Origin: Cocos nucifera
Taxonomy: Eukaryota; Streptophyta; Magnoliopsida; Arecales; Arecaceae
Assembly (NCBI GenBank): GCA_006176705.1
Contig: QRFJ01003322.1
Coordinates: forward strand, 1 to 64,000
Length of the DNA stretch: 64,000 nt
Reading direction: 5' to 3'
In this document: piece after piece, positions 11,549 to 24,322 of the stretch
Layout of the letters: each line of letters starts with the position of its first letter
Numbering within the stretch: position 1 is the stretch's first letter
Program-made: the position numbers and the translations under genes
Notes under the pieces: generated by a model
What the model was told of the DNA's origin: nothing
What the model saw: the letters and a program-made list of their open reading frames with translations, nothing else
The model's database searches: none

Positions 11549-14044
11549 TGAAGGAACCAGATCTAGGCTTTTATGGGTAGATCTTGAAACTTTTTCAGGA
11601 TCAGATAGCAAAAAATTTAAATAAATTAAATATTTATTTAAATAAATATGTAAATACCTAGATCTCATATCTATATATGATCAAGGCATGATATTAAATC
11701 AAAAATTAAAAACATAAAGGAGAAGGAAAGGTTGATCACATCAACCTAGATCTACACTACATCTAATGTAGGTATGAAATCAATAGATCAGATCTATTAC
11801 CTATGCAAGTTAGATTTTCTAACTTACTGATCCAGGCATGAGGATGAAGTCACAAGCTGCACATGCATCCAACCTCTAGGAGTCATCCACACGAGCCTAC
11901 GAACTTTGATTTGAAGTTCGATGTAGGAAATCAGCACAGCATGCTAGTATCATGCTGATCCTTCTTCAACGATCGATCTGATACTCCCTTCTTCAAAACT
12001 TGGACTCTCCAAAATATGAGAAGGAAGAGAAGAGTTTTTTGATCTAAGACTCTCTTAGAAAAAGCTCAAAAGAAGGAGGAGAGATGAAGAATAAAATAGT
12101 CCTAGAAGAAGACCCTCTTCTTCTTCTCTTTTCTCTTACCTAGATACCTAGTTTGGTGCCTATAGAACCCCCATGCCCAAGGATTCTCTTTCTTTTATTT
12201 TTGCACACTCTAAACCTCTCCTAAAGCTCTATATTTTATAAAAAAATTAGATCAAAATTTATCTAAAATTTATAAAAAAAGAAGAGTCTTTGTCTAGGTC
12301 AAAAACTAGACAAGGCAGGACTAGATTTGGCAAGTGGTTGGGGTGCCCAACTCTTGGGCGTCCCTCCTCTAATTTTTTTATGAATCCAGAAAGGGAGAAC
12401 ACATAAAATTCTTCTTTCTCACCATGAAAATAGTGGAGAAAAAATAGGAGAGGGGGTGGCACACAAGGGAGAGAAGTTTTGGTCAACAAGAATTCTATCT
12501 CATAGAATCCTAAAACAAAACTAACTCCCCTTTTGACTTGGTCTTCCAATAAATTGCCTTATGAGAAAGAAGGGAGAGAGGGGTGTGCATGAACATCAGG
12601 GAGAGGAGATCTCATGCACAAAATAAAGAAAAGTGGGCATGGGGGGGCATGGGATAAGGTGGTGCAAGGTTAGGGAGTGCTAGTCACACTAGGACTCCTG
12701 TTTTGACTTGGTCAACCAAGGTCTTTTAACCAAATAAAATCAAAAGTAAACCAACTCAATTAAATAAGATCCTAATCTATTTAAAAGATTCAATTAAATT
12801 AGATTAAATTATATTTAATTATAATTTAATATTCTAATCAAATTAAAAAATTGGGTTGACTCGAGTCCTAGTTAGACTAGGATTAGTTCTTTCTTGCACT
12901 TAGCTTATCCAATAAGCCAATTGAACTTGATCCAATTAAGCCCAAACTAAATCTAATTAAATTATATTTAATTAAACTTAATCTCAGCCCTCTAGCTTAA
13001 TCTAATTAAGTCAATTAGTAATCTAATTGCTAATCGATCCTCTTGTAATACTTGTACTAGCTTAAATACCAATCATATTGACTGTTTAACCCTTGAACGA
13101 TTCTTAATCATTGATCAACCATCCGATCAGATCATGAGATCTAATGTATATGATCTCATAGGTCTGAACCTAAATTGCTAGCATAGAAATAAATTTCTAT
13201 ACCAATCAAAGTGACCATTTAGCAATGATATTCGATGGTCGGATAGGTCGAATGTGTAGAACAACATTCTTAGAATCCATGCGGATATAGTTTCCATATA
13301 ATTCATTCTCTTAACCAAAATGCTTGTAGGACATGTTAGAGTTCAACTATTAACTCTAATCAAGTTGTCCATATTATATTTCAAAATATCAAATCCATCT
13401 GATGGATTATCCTGGCCAAGATTTTACGATATTGAAATATAGTGATACATTCTTCTTCAACTCTTAGAGTGGTCAATCCCATCTTAATTATACTCTGACT
13501 TCACAAGTACTTGATTGTGCTCAAAAGCCTTCTATTATTAAATTAAAATTTTAGTTAGTTCGGCACCGAAACATGGTGAGTTGCTTGCAAGTTACTAAGA
13601 TGATCTCAGGTCTAAGGGACACTTATACCTATATCCCATCAGAAATATTTTCAACAGCAGAATGCTTTGGAGTTGGTCATGTTCAATGATGATGTACCCA
13701 TACATCTCACCTGTATACCATATCAATGTCTCCATACTCCTTGGTTAAGAGGACAATCAATCTATATGACATACAGCAATGTATGCTCGATAGATGCTGT
13801 CGTCCTAATTAACAGCCTATCATTTGATCGTGAATAAATCTAAGAACTAATCAATAAATCCTTTCTTTATCGAATCTAAATAGTTCTAAGGACTTCATCA
13901 CAATAATGAAGTTCATTAGAAGATGAATACTTTATGATGAAAAATATCAAAAATATATTTTATTTATTAATGAATCAATTATAAATATAAAGTAGCTCAA
14001 CCATCAATAAACTAACGATTGGCTTTGGGACACATTTTTCAACA
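11549..14044 (-). mobile_element. 5' LTR of Copia B1
   Basis: Reverse-oriented LTR of 2496 bp. In element sense it begins TGTTGAAAAATGTG (14044 downwards) and ends GGTTCCTTCA (11549). Its first ~0.9 kb is clearly homologous to the B2 LTR (22035 onward), but the 3' part is unrelated to B2, so B1 and B2 are sister families or one LTR is chimeric. It abuts an open G1 reading frame at 14045, so B1 inserted into G1; a duplication would be CATTA (14045-14049), partner off-window. The last 14 codons of a minus frame ending at 14004 are LTR sequence, not G1 protein. Confidence 0.88.
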
Positions 14045-14760
14045 CATTAACCTCTCTAGTATACCCATTAATATCAAAATCATCCACTCCAAAGTGTGCT
14101 AAGCATGCCTGTAAAGGGTCCAAGTCGAGCAAGGTAAGGATTTTATCTTCTAAAACTTCCTCTAGTAAATTGATTTCACTATGGTCGAAAGTGGATGGTC
14201 CCTGTTCAGCATTAGAAATATTCAACCTCAGCTTTTTATTTCTGAAAGATACATCCATAATCTCGGTCCTATAGTTTATGTAAGCATTGGCAGTTGTGAG
14301 GAAGGGTCTACCTAAGATGATAGGTACTTAGCTGTGGTTGCTACCAGATTCCATATCTAGCACCAGAAAGTCTATAAGAAAGTAAAATTCATCTATCTTG
14401 ACTAGCACATCTTCCAACATTTCATGGGGTACGTTAATTGATCTATCAACTAATTGTAGGGTTACCATTATGGATTTTAGTTCTCCAAATCCAAAAAGGT
14501 CATAGATAGAACTTGAGAAAAGATTAACACTCGCACCCAAATCTAATAATGCTTTCTTAATGGTTAGGTCTCCTATGACACAAGATATAATTGGGGCACT
14601 AAGATCCTTTAGTTTGGATGGGGTTATTTGTTGAAAGATAGAGCTAGCTTGTTCAGTTAGGTGAACTTTTTTAGGTGTATGTGCTTTAGTTCTTCATTTT
14701 TGAGTGCACAGATCTTTGAGAAATTTGGCATATGTTGAAACTTATTTAATAGCATCAAGA
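14045..14760 (-). pseudogene. G1 retropepsin region (Athila-like Gypsy), truncated
   Basis: Reading leftward: a linker (about 14700-14600), then the active-site motif DLGASVNLF with the catalytic Asp at 14543-14541, a LQLVDRSINVPHEMLEDVLVK stretch, FYFLIDFLVLDME, and the ILGRPFL motif near 14320. A further frame of about 70 codons leads toward RT and is cut at 14044 by the B1 LTR. This layout is typical of Athila-type gag-pol. An in-frame stop follows GSNHS (about 14328), so it is not functional. RT, RNase H and integrase are not in the window. Confidence 0.82.
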
Positions 14761-16400
14761 AGAGGTAAATTAATTTGGACTTATTTAAATAATTCAAGCA
14801 TTTCATTCATTTTAATGATCTTCTTATCTAAATGTGGAGAGGATTCTAAAGCACTAGGGTATGGGACTTTAAGTGCAGCTATTGGGTCAGTAGGTTCTTT
14901 CCTCTCTATGGTTTTATTTTTCTCTAATTTAGTTGGTTTTGATGGTTCTGGATCTTGAGTTGTTTGATTTATAGTTTTTCCATTTCTAAGGGTCATAAAA
15001 GACTTGGCATGTTTGGGAAAAATCTTAGGGTCAGTGGAGCTTTCAGCCATGCACTATCCTTTTGGGTTATTGATGGATTGACTTGAAAGTTTTTCTTCCT
15101 CTCTTCTATTCAAACCAGTAGTTAATTGATCTATTTGATTCTCAAGCTTGGCTATTGATTGAGTGTGGGAGTGAAGGAGTTGGGTAATTTTTTCCTCAAA
15201 GGCAGAAGGCAGTGAATTTTGTGCAATTTATAGGTATGGGGCAGGTTTGTAGGCTCCCTTAGAGTAATTAGGTCTAGGTACTGGTGGTCTAGCAGTAGGT
15301 TGTTGGGCTCAAGAAAAGTTAGGATAGTTCCTCCAATTGGGATTGTAAGTGTTGGAGTAAGGATTGTACCCTGGTCTAAAATTGTTTTGAGTTTGTGCTT
15401 AATTTACTTGTTCATATAAAAACTTAGGAAACTGGGATGCAGTAGGATAATCATAAATAGAGGGTGTTGGACTTGAATATATTGAACATACATCTGTGAT
15501 GGATGTGGGTGGAGTACTAATGGGCATTGCTTGCAGTAGTCGGTCCATCTTTCGAGATAATTCATTTACTTGACTATAGATGTCTATCGAGCTACCTAAT
15601 TCATAAATTCCATCCCGCTTAGGACCAGACATGAGAGGGTCTCTCCTAGCAGAAGATATATGGTGTATAAATTTTTACTTAGGATTTCAAACAATTTTTA
15701 GGCTTCTTGTTCATTTTTTAACATGAAGGTTCCACCACAGGATGCATCCACCATCTGCCGGTGCTTCTCTGTCAAGCCATCATAGAAGCACTGGACTAGT
15801 TGTCACTTGGGTACAGCATAGTGGGGGCATTTTCTAATCAATTCTTTTAATTTCTTTCAAGTTTCATGAAACATCTCTCCATCTAATTGGGAAAAATTAG
15901 TTATGGCCTTTCTTATTTGATTAGTTTTTCTTATTGGAAAGTACTTCTTGAGGAATTCCTTTTGAAGTAGGTCTCAGGTTGAAATAGTTATAGTATCTAA
16001 GAAGTTTAGTTAGTATTTGGCTTTGTTCTTTAATGAAAAGAGAAACAATTTTAGCCTAAGGGCATCATCATTAGAGAAATTATGAATTTTAACTATTGAG
16101 CATATTTCTTAGAATTCATCAAGGTGTTTATATGGGTCCTCATTGGCAGGTCCATAAAAAGATGGGAGTATCTGAATAACACTAGACTTGATTTCATATT
16201 ATGTAGCTTCTACTAGAGGAGCCTGTATGCAGGGAGAGTAGGTGTATGTGGAAGAAGTAAAGTACACCTTTAATTATTTAAGTGGATCATTCTTCTGATT
16301 TCGATCCATGTTTCTGGGTCTGTTGGCTTTGAAGGTTCTCTCGATTTTAGGATCTAGGATTGAATTTTGGGTTGCAATGAATGATGCCCGAGCATAAACC
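14761..16400 (-). pseudogene. G1 gag (Athila-like Gypsy)
   Basis: Gag would begin near 16400. The retrotransposon-gag core (about 16180-15650) shows PSFYGPANEDPYKHLDEF, CFYDGLTEKHRQMVDAS and GGTFML, well-known marks of this family. A Pro/Ser/Tyr-rich segment follows (15632-15300), then a C-terminal part with SFMTLRNGKT (15050-14781). At least five conserved Trp codons of the core read TAG, for example before LN, DLL, KKL, QLV and KL. The stops and some frameshifts make it a pseudogene. Gag would coat the element RNA in cytoplasmic particles. Confidence 0.85.
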
Positions 16401-17220
16401 TTATAATTATATCTTAGAGCAAACACAAAAAAATATTAATTTAATTTTAAATATTTTTTTAATAAAATAAAAAGAGATGAAAGAAATTCTAAAGATGAGA
16501 GTCTAGAAAGTCCTAAGACTAAGAATTAGATGTGAAGAGTTTAATTAGGTTTGATGTTCATGGATTAGCAACCAAATTATACAATCAATCCTAACTAAGG
16601 ATTACCTTAGATCTAGATAGCTCCTAACTGTCAAGATCACCTTCAAGCCCTCTAAGTAAAGAATCAACCATCCAACTGGTCAGATAAGTGTAAGATCAGT
16701 GGGAGTCTCCCTGTTGCTTGACTTAGACACCAATTGTGCTTGTCCAGGTAAGCTAACGAAATCCATTATAAACCATCTTTCTTTGAACCCAATTGTCTTT
16801 AAACTACTCATCTTAGATACCAATTGAATTGACTAATCCTAACCCGGTCCAACTCATAGGATTCCTTATCCTAATGAGCTAGAATATCCTTAGGGGCCAA
16901 CATCTAAATAATTTTAAGAATTAAGATTTCGGTCAATGCAATATGAAGGTTTATGATTTTTGGGCTAAGAAAGGATGATCAAATCTCTATCTTATCTTGA
17001 TTAATTAGGTTTAGTGCCCTTAAAGTGTCTTATGAATGAGATGCAAAAAGTCAAGATGTCCAAGTAAAGTAAAATAATCAAGCTTAAATTAATCAATTGT
17101 ACTTGTTATGTTCTGTGATTAGATCTCTAATCCCTAAATAGCTTATGTAGTGTCAATGTAAATTTGTTTTAAATTTTTTTTTTATTTTTTTTTGATTTTT
17201 TTAAAGCAACTAAATTATGA
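16401..17220 (-). other. 5' leader of G1
   Basis: Non-coding. It carries two copies of the leader module also seen in Copia elements: CAGATAAGTG (16681) with CTTAGACACCAA (16722-16733), and CCAGGTAAGC (16744-16753) with CTTAGATACCAA (about 16812). A poly-T run is at about 17174-17205. No gene. Confidence 0.7.
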
Positions 17221-17238
17221 TCTCTGGCAATGGTGCCA
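17221..17238 (-). other. Primer binding site of G1 (tRNA-Asp type)
   Basis: Minus strand reads TGGCACCATTGCCAGAGA. Plant tRNA-Asp ends CCCCGGCAACGGCGCCA, so the site is its complement with a few transitions. A tRNA-Asp-type primer is characteristic of Athila-related Gypsy elements. Confidence 0.8.
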
Positions 17239-17243
17239 AAATT

Positions 17244-19141
17244 TGATCGCTGTTGCAGGCGGTCAAAAATAAAACCTAACTTACTACTATATAGATAGGA
17301 TGAGTCAGAATCATATCTATGGGGATCGTGTTATTTATATTTAAATTATAAATTAAAAGCAAAATTAAGATTAATTAAAAGATGATTAATTAAGAGACTA
17401 CTTAAATTAATCAAGAAAGCAAATTAAATAGCCAATTAATTAAAAGAGGAGTTGTAAGTATGGAGATGGATTCTCAAGATTTCAATTGATCACTTATCTG
17501 ACAACTGGTATTCTTTTTAATATGCTTTAATTGATATCTAACTAATAAAGATATAATCTATCTAAGAGAGCATAGCCTATATCCTTGGATCACAGCTCGT
17601 TCTTTAAAGTTATAGGCTAGTCTAAATTAAATTTGATATAATAATAAGAATTAATCTAAATATAATCTATTCCAAGAGCACGAACTGTACCCATAGATCA
17701 TGGCTCGTCCCTAGGGTCATAAACTATTCCAGATTAATCTCATGCAAGAAAATAAAGACATAAAAGAATAATAAAGAGAATCAACCTTTATTATATAATA
17801 AAAAAATATAAAAGATGGAAAATAGGAAACACCATCAAAATAAGATTATAATGATCTCCTGAGAACAAAGATGATCAACTGGACATTGAAAAGCATCTTG
17901 CTGAAATCTTCATCCTGTAGCCTTGCTGAAGAACCTGGGCAATAGTTGGTTGCAAGAATCCGGAATAGGAGAAGAGGTTTGGTGGAGAAAAGATGAAATT
18001 TGATGGTCTGTTGAAGTAAAAAAGAAGGAAAAAGAGAAGATGAGAGAGAATCATGGAGAGAGAGAGTTTTTAGGTGAAGGAAGGGCTTTGGAGAGGCTTA
18101 GGAGAGTTTTGGAGAGGTTTTAAGGGGCTTATGGCTCATTAGTTTAGCTTAGGAGGATTTTTATAAAGAGAAAAAGGAAAGAAGTAGAGTTTGAAAGGGA
18201 GAAAAACTATGAAAATTGAGTTTAGATCGGATTCTGCACCCTATGATGAATTCCAGCCATCAGATCGGGTTCAAACGATCTAGATCACTTCAAAATTAGC
18301 CTTTTATAGCTAAAATAGGGCCCGAATTTTTTTACAACCATCAGATAAAGGTTGGGGATGAATTTTGATCGTTGGATGGCACCTAAATCTCCTTAATCAA
18401 ATCAGAAACACTCCCTGACCATTGGATCTCCACTGGCATTGATTTGGGCTATTAGATTGCGCAAATCAGTTGGGCATAGTTCGAATCAAAGAAAATGATG
18501 TCGATCGTCGGATCTTGACTGGGACAAATGCCTACCATTGGATTGCATAATTACTATGCTCATGGACCACATAGACCGACCGCACCGAAGACCTCAGCCA
18601 ATCACGTCGCACTCTGCTTGACAAAATTACTGTTCTATCCCTATGAGCCGTGATGGATTTTTGGTGAACCCCTTAAGGGTCCAGGTCCACCATGCAGTGC
18701 ACTTTGATTGGGCACACCTGCTGAGCTGGCCAATCCATGCCTAATCTGTAGACTAGACGGTCGGTCTACCGTACACCAGCGGGCTAGATGGGCTTCTATT
18801 CTATGGCTGGAGGGCTGGTGGGGCGGCTTCTCTAGCTAGGCCGGCTTGCTGGCGTGCTAGCTGAGCTGGAGTGCTGTGGTTTGGCTTGGCACGCCGACTG
18901 AGCCAGCTGCGATGGTTGAGCCGATTTCAATTTTTTTATTTTTCTTTTTTTTCTTTGAAAATTAATTTTGGATTCATTTTAACTTCGATTTACTTCAAAT
19001 TTATTTCATTATGACCCATAAATCAAGCTCTTTTCATCAATATCCTTTTTTATAAAAAATAAAATAAAAATATCAATTCTTAAGAATAAAGATAATTTAA
19101 TATAATAAATTAATACTTATATATATTTTATGTGTTTATCA
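17244..19141 (-). mobile_element. 5' LTR of Gypsy G1
   Basis: 1898-bp LTR in reverse. In element sense it begins TGATAAACAC at 19141 and ends GCGATCA at 17244. It shares blocks with the G2 LTRs (for example CCCTATGAGCC...TTAAGGGTC around 18640-18690), so the two are related. A sense-strand TATAAAAG sits at 18308-18301. Its outer end joins S1 LTR sequence at AAAGGCTAG (19142). Confidence 0.87.
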
Positions 19142-20022
19142 AAAGGCTAGAGACTCAATTGAGAAAGCAAGAAAGTAGATTAAAGAGAAAAAATATTCAA
19201 ACTAAGAGAGAATTATTAAATATTATTAAGAAAGAGAAAAAGAGAGGGATAGAGTACATAGAATTGAGTGCTTTTTAAGAGTGATCTTCTCCAATATCCC
19301 CAACATCCTCTCAAGCATTGATTAAAGAAAAGTCAAGCTTCAAAAGATCAATCATTCAGCTTCTTCTCCATGCTTCAAAAGAGTTTTTATTTTTTATTTT
19401 TTATGCTAAAATTATATTTTATTTTCTTTATAAGTTTTTTTAGGGAAAATAATTTGGGATAAAGGCTGATCCAAGTCCATAATTAGATGTTGTATTGGTT
19501 TGATTGGTGAGCTAAGGTTAAAATCAATTAGGATTAATTATTAACTTAGAAAAATAATCATTGTATAATTATGGCTGATGAGCCAAGGTTAAAACCAATT
19601 GGATTGTTAGTGAGTCTGAAAAACTAATGGTATAAGATTTTGGTTGATGCTCCTATTAAAAACCAACTGAGTTTGTTTATAAGCCCAAAAAATAAACATA
19701 CTATAATTAAGAAATGATTATAGTGAAATTCTTAAGAAAAGCTTGGAAAGTAGATGTAGGAGTGGATTGCTCCGAACCACTATAAATTTCATGTATTTAT
19801 TGTGTCTTCTCATTTTGTTTACTTGCTTTACTTACTTACTTTACACTAGCTTAATTCTTACATAGTTTAATTTATACTTTGATTTTGCTGTTGTATATAT
19901 TGATCATATCACAATTACTCAAACAAGTTTAAGTTGAAGCACATTATTGATTAGATTTCAGATTTGGCTATAATAAGTATCCAATTCACCCCACCCTCTT
20001 GGGTAGCAATCCTTGGACAATA
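19142..20022 (+). mobile_element. 5' LTR of Sirevirus-like S1, 5' part cut off by G1
   Basis: Direct repeat of 55638-56509, matching from AAAGGCTAGAGAC to the LTR end near GGACAATA. The missing upstream part is displaced by the G1 insertion, whose border falls inside the LTR TATA box (compare TATAAAAGG at 55634-55642). This strand is the sense strand. Confidence 0.87.
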
Positions 20023-20024
20023 AG

Positions 20025-20035
20025 TGGTATCAGAG
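20025..20035 (+). other. Primer binding site of S1
   Basis: TGGTATCAGAG just after the LTR, initiator tRNA-Met type; continues GTAGATG. Confidence 0.85.
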
Positions 20036-20109
20036 TAGATGCTCTATTATTAGTTGTTAACCTAACGATCAAGAGCTAAAGATTTTAGCAACCCAAAATA
20101 GAATTTTTG

Positions 20110-21014
20110 CTTACTGAAGGTTATTCCATTGATCGACCCTCCATACTTAATGGATCAAATTATAGTTATTAGAAAGCACGCATGCACATCTTCATACAAG
20201 CATACGATTATAACTTATGGAAGATTATAATTGATGGCTCATACACCTCAAATGCATTATTTAAGCATGATAAAGAAATGATCCAACTAAATGCTATTGC
20301 CATGAATATGCTTTATTGCTCTTTGGACTTAAATGAATTTAACTTGATTTCTTCTTGCATTTCAGCAAAAAAAGTATAGGAGAAATTAAAAATGACCTGT
20401 GAGGAAGCAAATAAAATAGAAAAATTAAACCACCATGAAGAGAAGAAAGCTCATCCCAACGTATGCCTCATGGCTCATGAGGATGAAAAGAAGAAGAAAA
20501 AGAAGAGAAAATAAAAGAAAACAAAAGCATTAATTAAGGAGGAGCAAAGCAAAGAAATGAGAAATAAGAAAGAGGAAGAATGTGTCACAAATCTTTGCCT
20601 CATGGTCAATAAAAATGAGGTAAATTCTGAGAACTCTTTCTAATTTATATTTGATAAATTATATGAAGTCTTTAATGATTTAATGAATGAATACAAAAAT
20701 TTAAGAATAAAAAATAAAGAGCTTAAAAGATTAAATTTTCTTTTAGATGATAAAAAAATAATCTTTTAAGTAAAAAAGAAGATCTTTTGAAAGAAATGAA
20801 TTCTTTGGCTAAAGAAAAGAATATACTTTTTAAATCTAAAAAATCTTTAGTTGAAGAAAATATTAAGTTGAAAGAAAATTTTAAAAAATCAAAACTCTAT
20901 ATTAAAAAAAATATATTAGAAAAAAAGAAATCTCTTATAGAAGAAAATAAAAAATTAAGAAAAGAGATTGAAAACTTAAAATCTATGCTTGAAAAATTTA
21001 TTATTAGATCTTAA
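20110..21014 (+). pseudogene. Sirevirus-type gag of S1, internally deleted
   Basis: Begins with EGYSIDRPSILNGSNY, then YWKARM-type sequence whose Trp codon is TAG (20170-20172), DYNLWKIIIDG (about 20205-20240) and LNEFNLISSCISAKKV (ending 20379). The central UBN2-like part that normally follows is reduced to a few residues; the frame jumps to a KKAHPNVCLMAHEDEKKKKK block. The C-terminal 75 codons (20787-21014) are open and strongly Lys/Glu-rich with a heptad-like pattern, as expected of the coiled-coil tail of Sirevirus Gag. It cannot make a normal Gag. Confidence 0.8.
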
Positions 21015-22034
21015 AAGCTTTAAGCAATTTTAAATAATCAAAAAGCTATTTTTGATAAAGTAAAAATTTATTATAATTAATCAAAAAATAAAAATTTATC
21101 AAAAACATGTTTAGCAAAGCTTTATTTGAAAGTCATTCAATTATATATTTTAAATATAATAAAGTTGCCACAAAATTTTAGAATGCAATACCAAAAGAAT
21201 TGGCCAAACTTTAATTAAATAAATTTGGATTTCAAAAGTAATCATATGCTCTAACATTCATGGATCCAAGATGATTTGGATACCAAAGATTAGGAAATAA
21301 TTTTATAGGTACACTAAGGATCTAATGGAATGAAAAGAGAAAAATATTATGGATGGATGCCTTGAAAATTGAATGGATGATAATATTTAATAAAATCCAA
21401 ACTTATCTTACATCATACCATTATTGTTTGCTAAATATATTTTGATTATTAATTAGCATAATTATTGAATATATTTGATTGATTTTGATGATTTATCATT
21501 GCTTAAAATGATCATACTCTATGAATTAAAAATTTGATGTATTGATCAAAACTAGTATATCATGTTGATTATTTATTTTATGCTTATTATTTTATTCTAA
21601 ATTCAGCATGCTTGTTCAATCCTTTGTATCATGCTATTTTGATCTTTAATTATTTGAGAAACCTAAATTATTATGAGCTTGATTGCATATGAAACTATTT
21701 GGTTATTAAATTTATAAATTAAACAAATTTTGACATTCCCCCATAAGATACTTAACTATCAAAATTCTTTTAAAATAATTGGTATTAAGCTGAATTTGCA
21801 AATTAATCTTTAAGCGGTATTGAACTATCAAGAAAATCATTCAAAGAAATGACTATGTGGTTTGATTTTTTTAAAAAAAATTGTGTAAAATTGATTATTT
21901 TCATAATTAGTATCAAGAAGTTTCTTTCTAAAAAGTTTCACTCTTGGTATCAATGATATCATACTTGCCTTGCTTTTTATTGCATTATTTTTGGCAAAAG
22001 AATTGAATATGATGTCTTAAATCTATTTTACATT
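21015..22034 (+). other. S1 internal remnant: protease edge joined to 3' untranslated region
   Basis: To about 21370, broken pieces such as KMIWIPK resemble the Gag-protease border of Sireviruses. After that the sequence is A/T-rich 3' non-coding DNA including TTTTTGGCAAAAG (about 21987-22000). Integrase, RT and RNase H are absent on both sides of the B2 insertion, so the pol deletion came before or was independent of B2. No other gene is seen. Confidence 0.65.
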
Positions 22035-22970
22035 TGTTGGGAATAGTATCCTAAAGCCAATCGTCAGCTTAGTGATGGTTGAGCTATTTTTATTTATATA
22101 TGAATTAATAAATAAATAAAAATTATTTTGATATTTTTCATCACATATTCTTTCATCTTCTAATGAACTTCTGTGTTGTAGTGAACTTCTTAGGACTATT
22201 TAGAATTGACAAAAAAGGATTTATCGTTTAGTCCTTAAACGTATCCGCAACTAAATGATATGTTATTATCAAAGATGACAACATTTATCGAGTATAGATC
22301 GTTATGTGCCATATAGGTTGCTTGTTCTCTTAACCAAGAAGCGTGAAGATACTGGTATGGCATACAGATGAGATATAGGGATATATCTACACTAAACATG
22401 ACTGACTCTGGAGCTTTTTTGCTATTAAGATTTGCTTCAATGGAATGTGGGTATAAGTATCCTTTCGATCTGAGATCATCAGGATGACTTTCAAGCAACT
22501 CACTGTGCTTTGATGTTGGACTATCTAAATTTCTAATTCAATGATAAAAGATTTTTGGCAATAGTTAAGTACTTGAAGAGTTGGTACGTGAATAAGGATG
22601 GGATTGACCACTCTGGTTCAGGAGCTGTATTCAATTATGTTTTTGTTTAGCCAAGCCTTGGCCAGGCTAGTTCTAGTGAGGAGTTATGGGACTGATTGCA
22701 TTGAAAAATGATATGGATGTACTTTTTAGGATTGGCAGTTTAACTTTGAGTCATCCTACACATAGAGATCAAAGGGATGAATTATGCGGTAACCATATTT
22801 ACGTAAGTTCTGAGTATTGCGATTGTGACTTTCGACCTATTTGGATGTCGGGTACCATTGCTAGATGATCACTTCGATTAGTGCAGAAATTGATTCTTGT
22901 GCTATCAGCTTAAGTTTGAACCTATGGGGTCACACATATTAGAGGTTCCTACCTGATCTGATAGCTGATG

Positions 22971-23260
22971 AAGAGTCCCACTAGACTGGGACTATTCGAT
23001 CGAGAGTCTTAGTGGGTTGGAACTCTGAGTTCGGCTTGTCCGAGACTCTATGGTCAAGAGTTCCACTGGACTGGAACTCTATGACCAAGAGTCCTACTAT
23101 ACTAAAACTCTAAGTCCTACTTATTTGAAACTCTATGATCGAGAGTCCTACTATTTTGGGACTATGATTATGAGTTTCACTCGTTTGGGACACTAGGGTC
23201 AAGAGTTTCACTAGTTTGGAACTCTTCAATCAAGAGTTTCATTTTGATCAGACTCTGTTG
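22971..23260 (+). repeat. Degenerate ~31-bp tandem repeat inside B2 LTR
   Basis: About nine units built on AGAGTCCCACTRGWCTGG followed by RACTCTATGATCA, each 29-32 bp with some partial units. The matching array in the 3' LTR is at 51838-52160 and differs in unit number and sequence. Confidence 0.8.
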
Positions 23261-24305
23261 CCCGGACACCCATCATATTTGGACTCTATATTTATGTGAG
23301 ATTTAATTAATAATTTGATTATTAATTAATTTAATTTGATTGAGTAATAACTTTTGGATCATGTCCAATTGAATTGGATTCAATTGGGTTTGACCTAATT
23401 TGATTATAAGATGACCTAATCACCGAGGAGGTTTGATCCCTATGTTGATCAGGGATTGGGCTTAATCAATTTCTAATTTTATTAGGATTTAATTAAGCCA
23501 AATTAAGCCTAAATAAGTTGGATTTAATCTGGTCTAATTGAGTCTAGACAAATTAATTTGGATTGGTCCAATTGGATAAGATAAGTTCAAGACTAGTTTG
23601 ACTAGTCTTCTCTTCTCATGCGCCACATAAGACTTGCACCCATATTTTTCTACGAGAATGAGATTCTTGTTTATTTTTTCCACACACTTGCAGATGTGTG
23701 CCTTGCCTTCTCATGCCCTAGATAGATAAGATTGATCTAGTTACTATTTGAATTCAAATGGGATTTGAATTCAAATGACTAACCACTTGATCTTATCTAA
23801 TCCCTCACGCCATCTACTTGGTTTTGTGCTATTTATTCTATGGATTTTTGGGACATGAAACATCTAAGAAAGGAAGCCTCCTCTCCATGCATGAGCCTCT
23901 CCCCATGTGATAAAAATACAAAAAAAATTCTAAGAGAAGAAAAACTAGAGAAAAAGTTTGGTGCAAGGTTTGGGTGATAGTGTTGCCTTAAAATTCTGAT
24001 CTAGGGTTTGGCATGTGCTTTCATAAGTTTTGATCATCAAAACTTCATGAAATTTTTTGGAGAGTTTCCTCTACCTCTCCTCTACCTCTGCTACTAATCC
24101 AAAGTGTCTGTAGAATCGATGGAGGGGGATCAAAAGTATTCAATCAGATTCAGCCATCAAAAGCATCCATCGTCGAGCTAGCACTTGGGAGGAGCCGATC
24201 GGGATCAGGATCTTGTGTGGATGATCCATGAAGGCCAGACATCCTATGTGGCTATGCCATGATGAGAGGATTTTTATGGTGGTGATTGACTACCTATGCA
24301 AGGTA

Positions 24306-24322
24306 ACGTGTTCTGAACACGT
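24306..24322. repeat. Palindrome in B2 LTR
   Basis: ACGTGTTC, one T, GAACACGT: perfect 8-bp arms. It is unchanged in the 3' LTR (53217-53233) although neighbouring bases differ. It lies about 210 bp before the LTR end and is followed by TAAAACTATTTTA, another small inverted repeat. Possible hairpin at RNA 3' end or a protein site. Confidence 0.6.

Noticed and set aside
12259..12549. 96-codon minus frame in the B1 LTR
   Set aside because: Inside the LTR 3' half, no homology recognised.
22971..23260. CRISPR-like array of ~31-bp repeats
   Set aside because: Units are contiguous and degenerate without unique spacers, lie in an LTR, and the DNA is plant nuclear.
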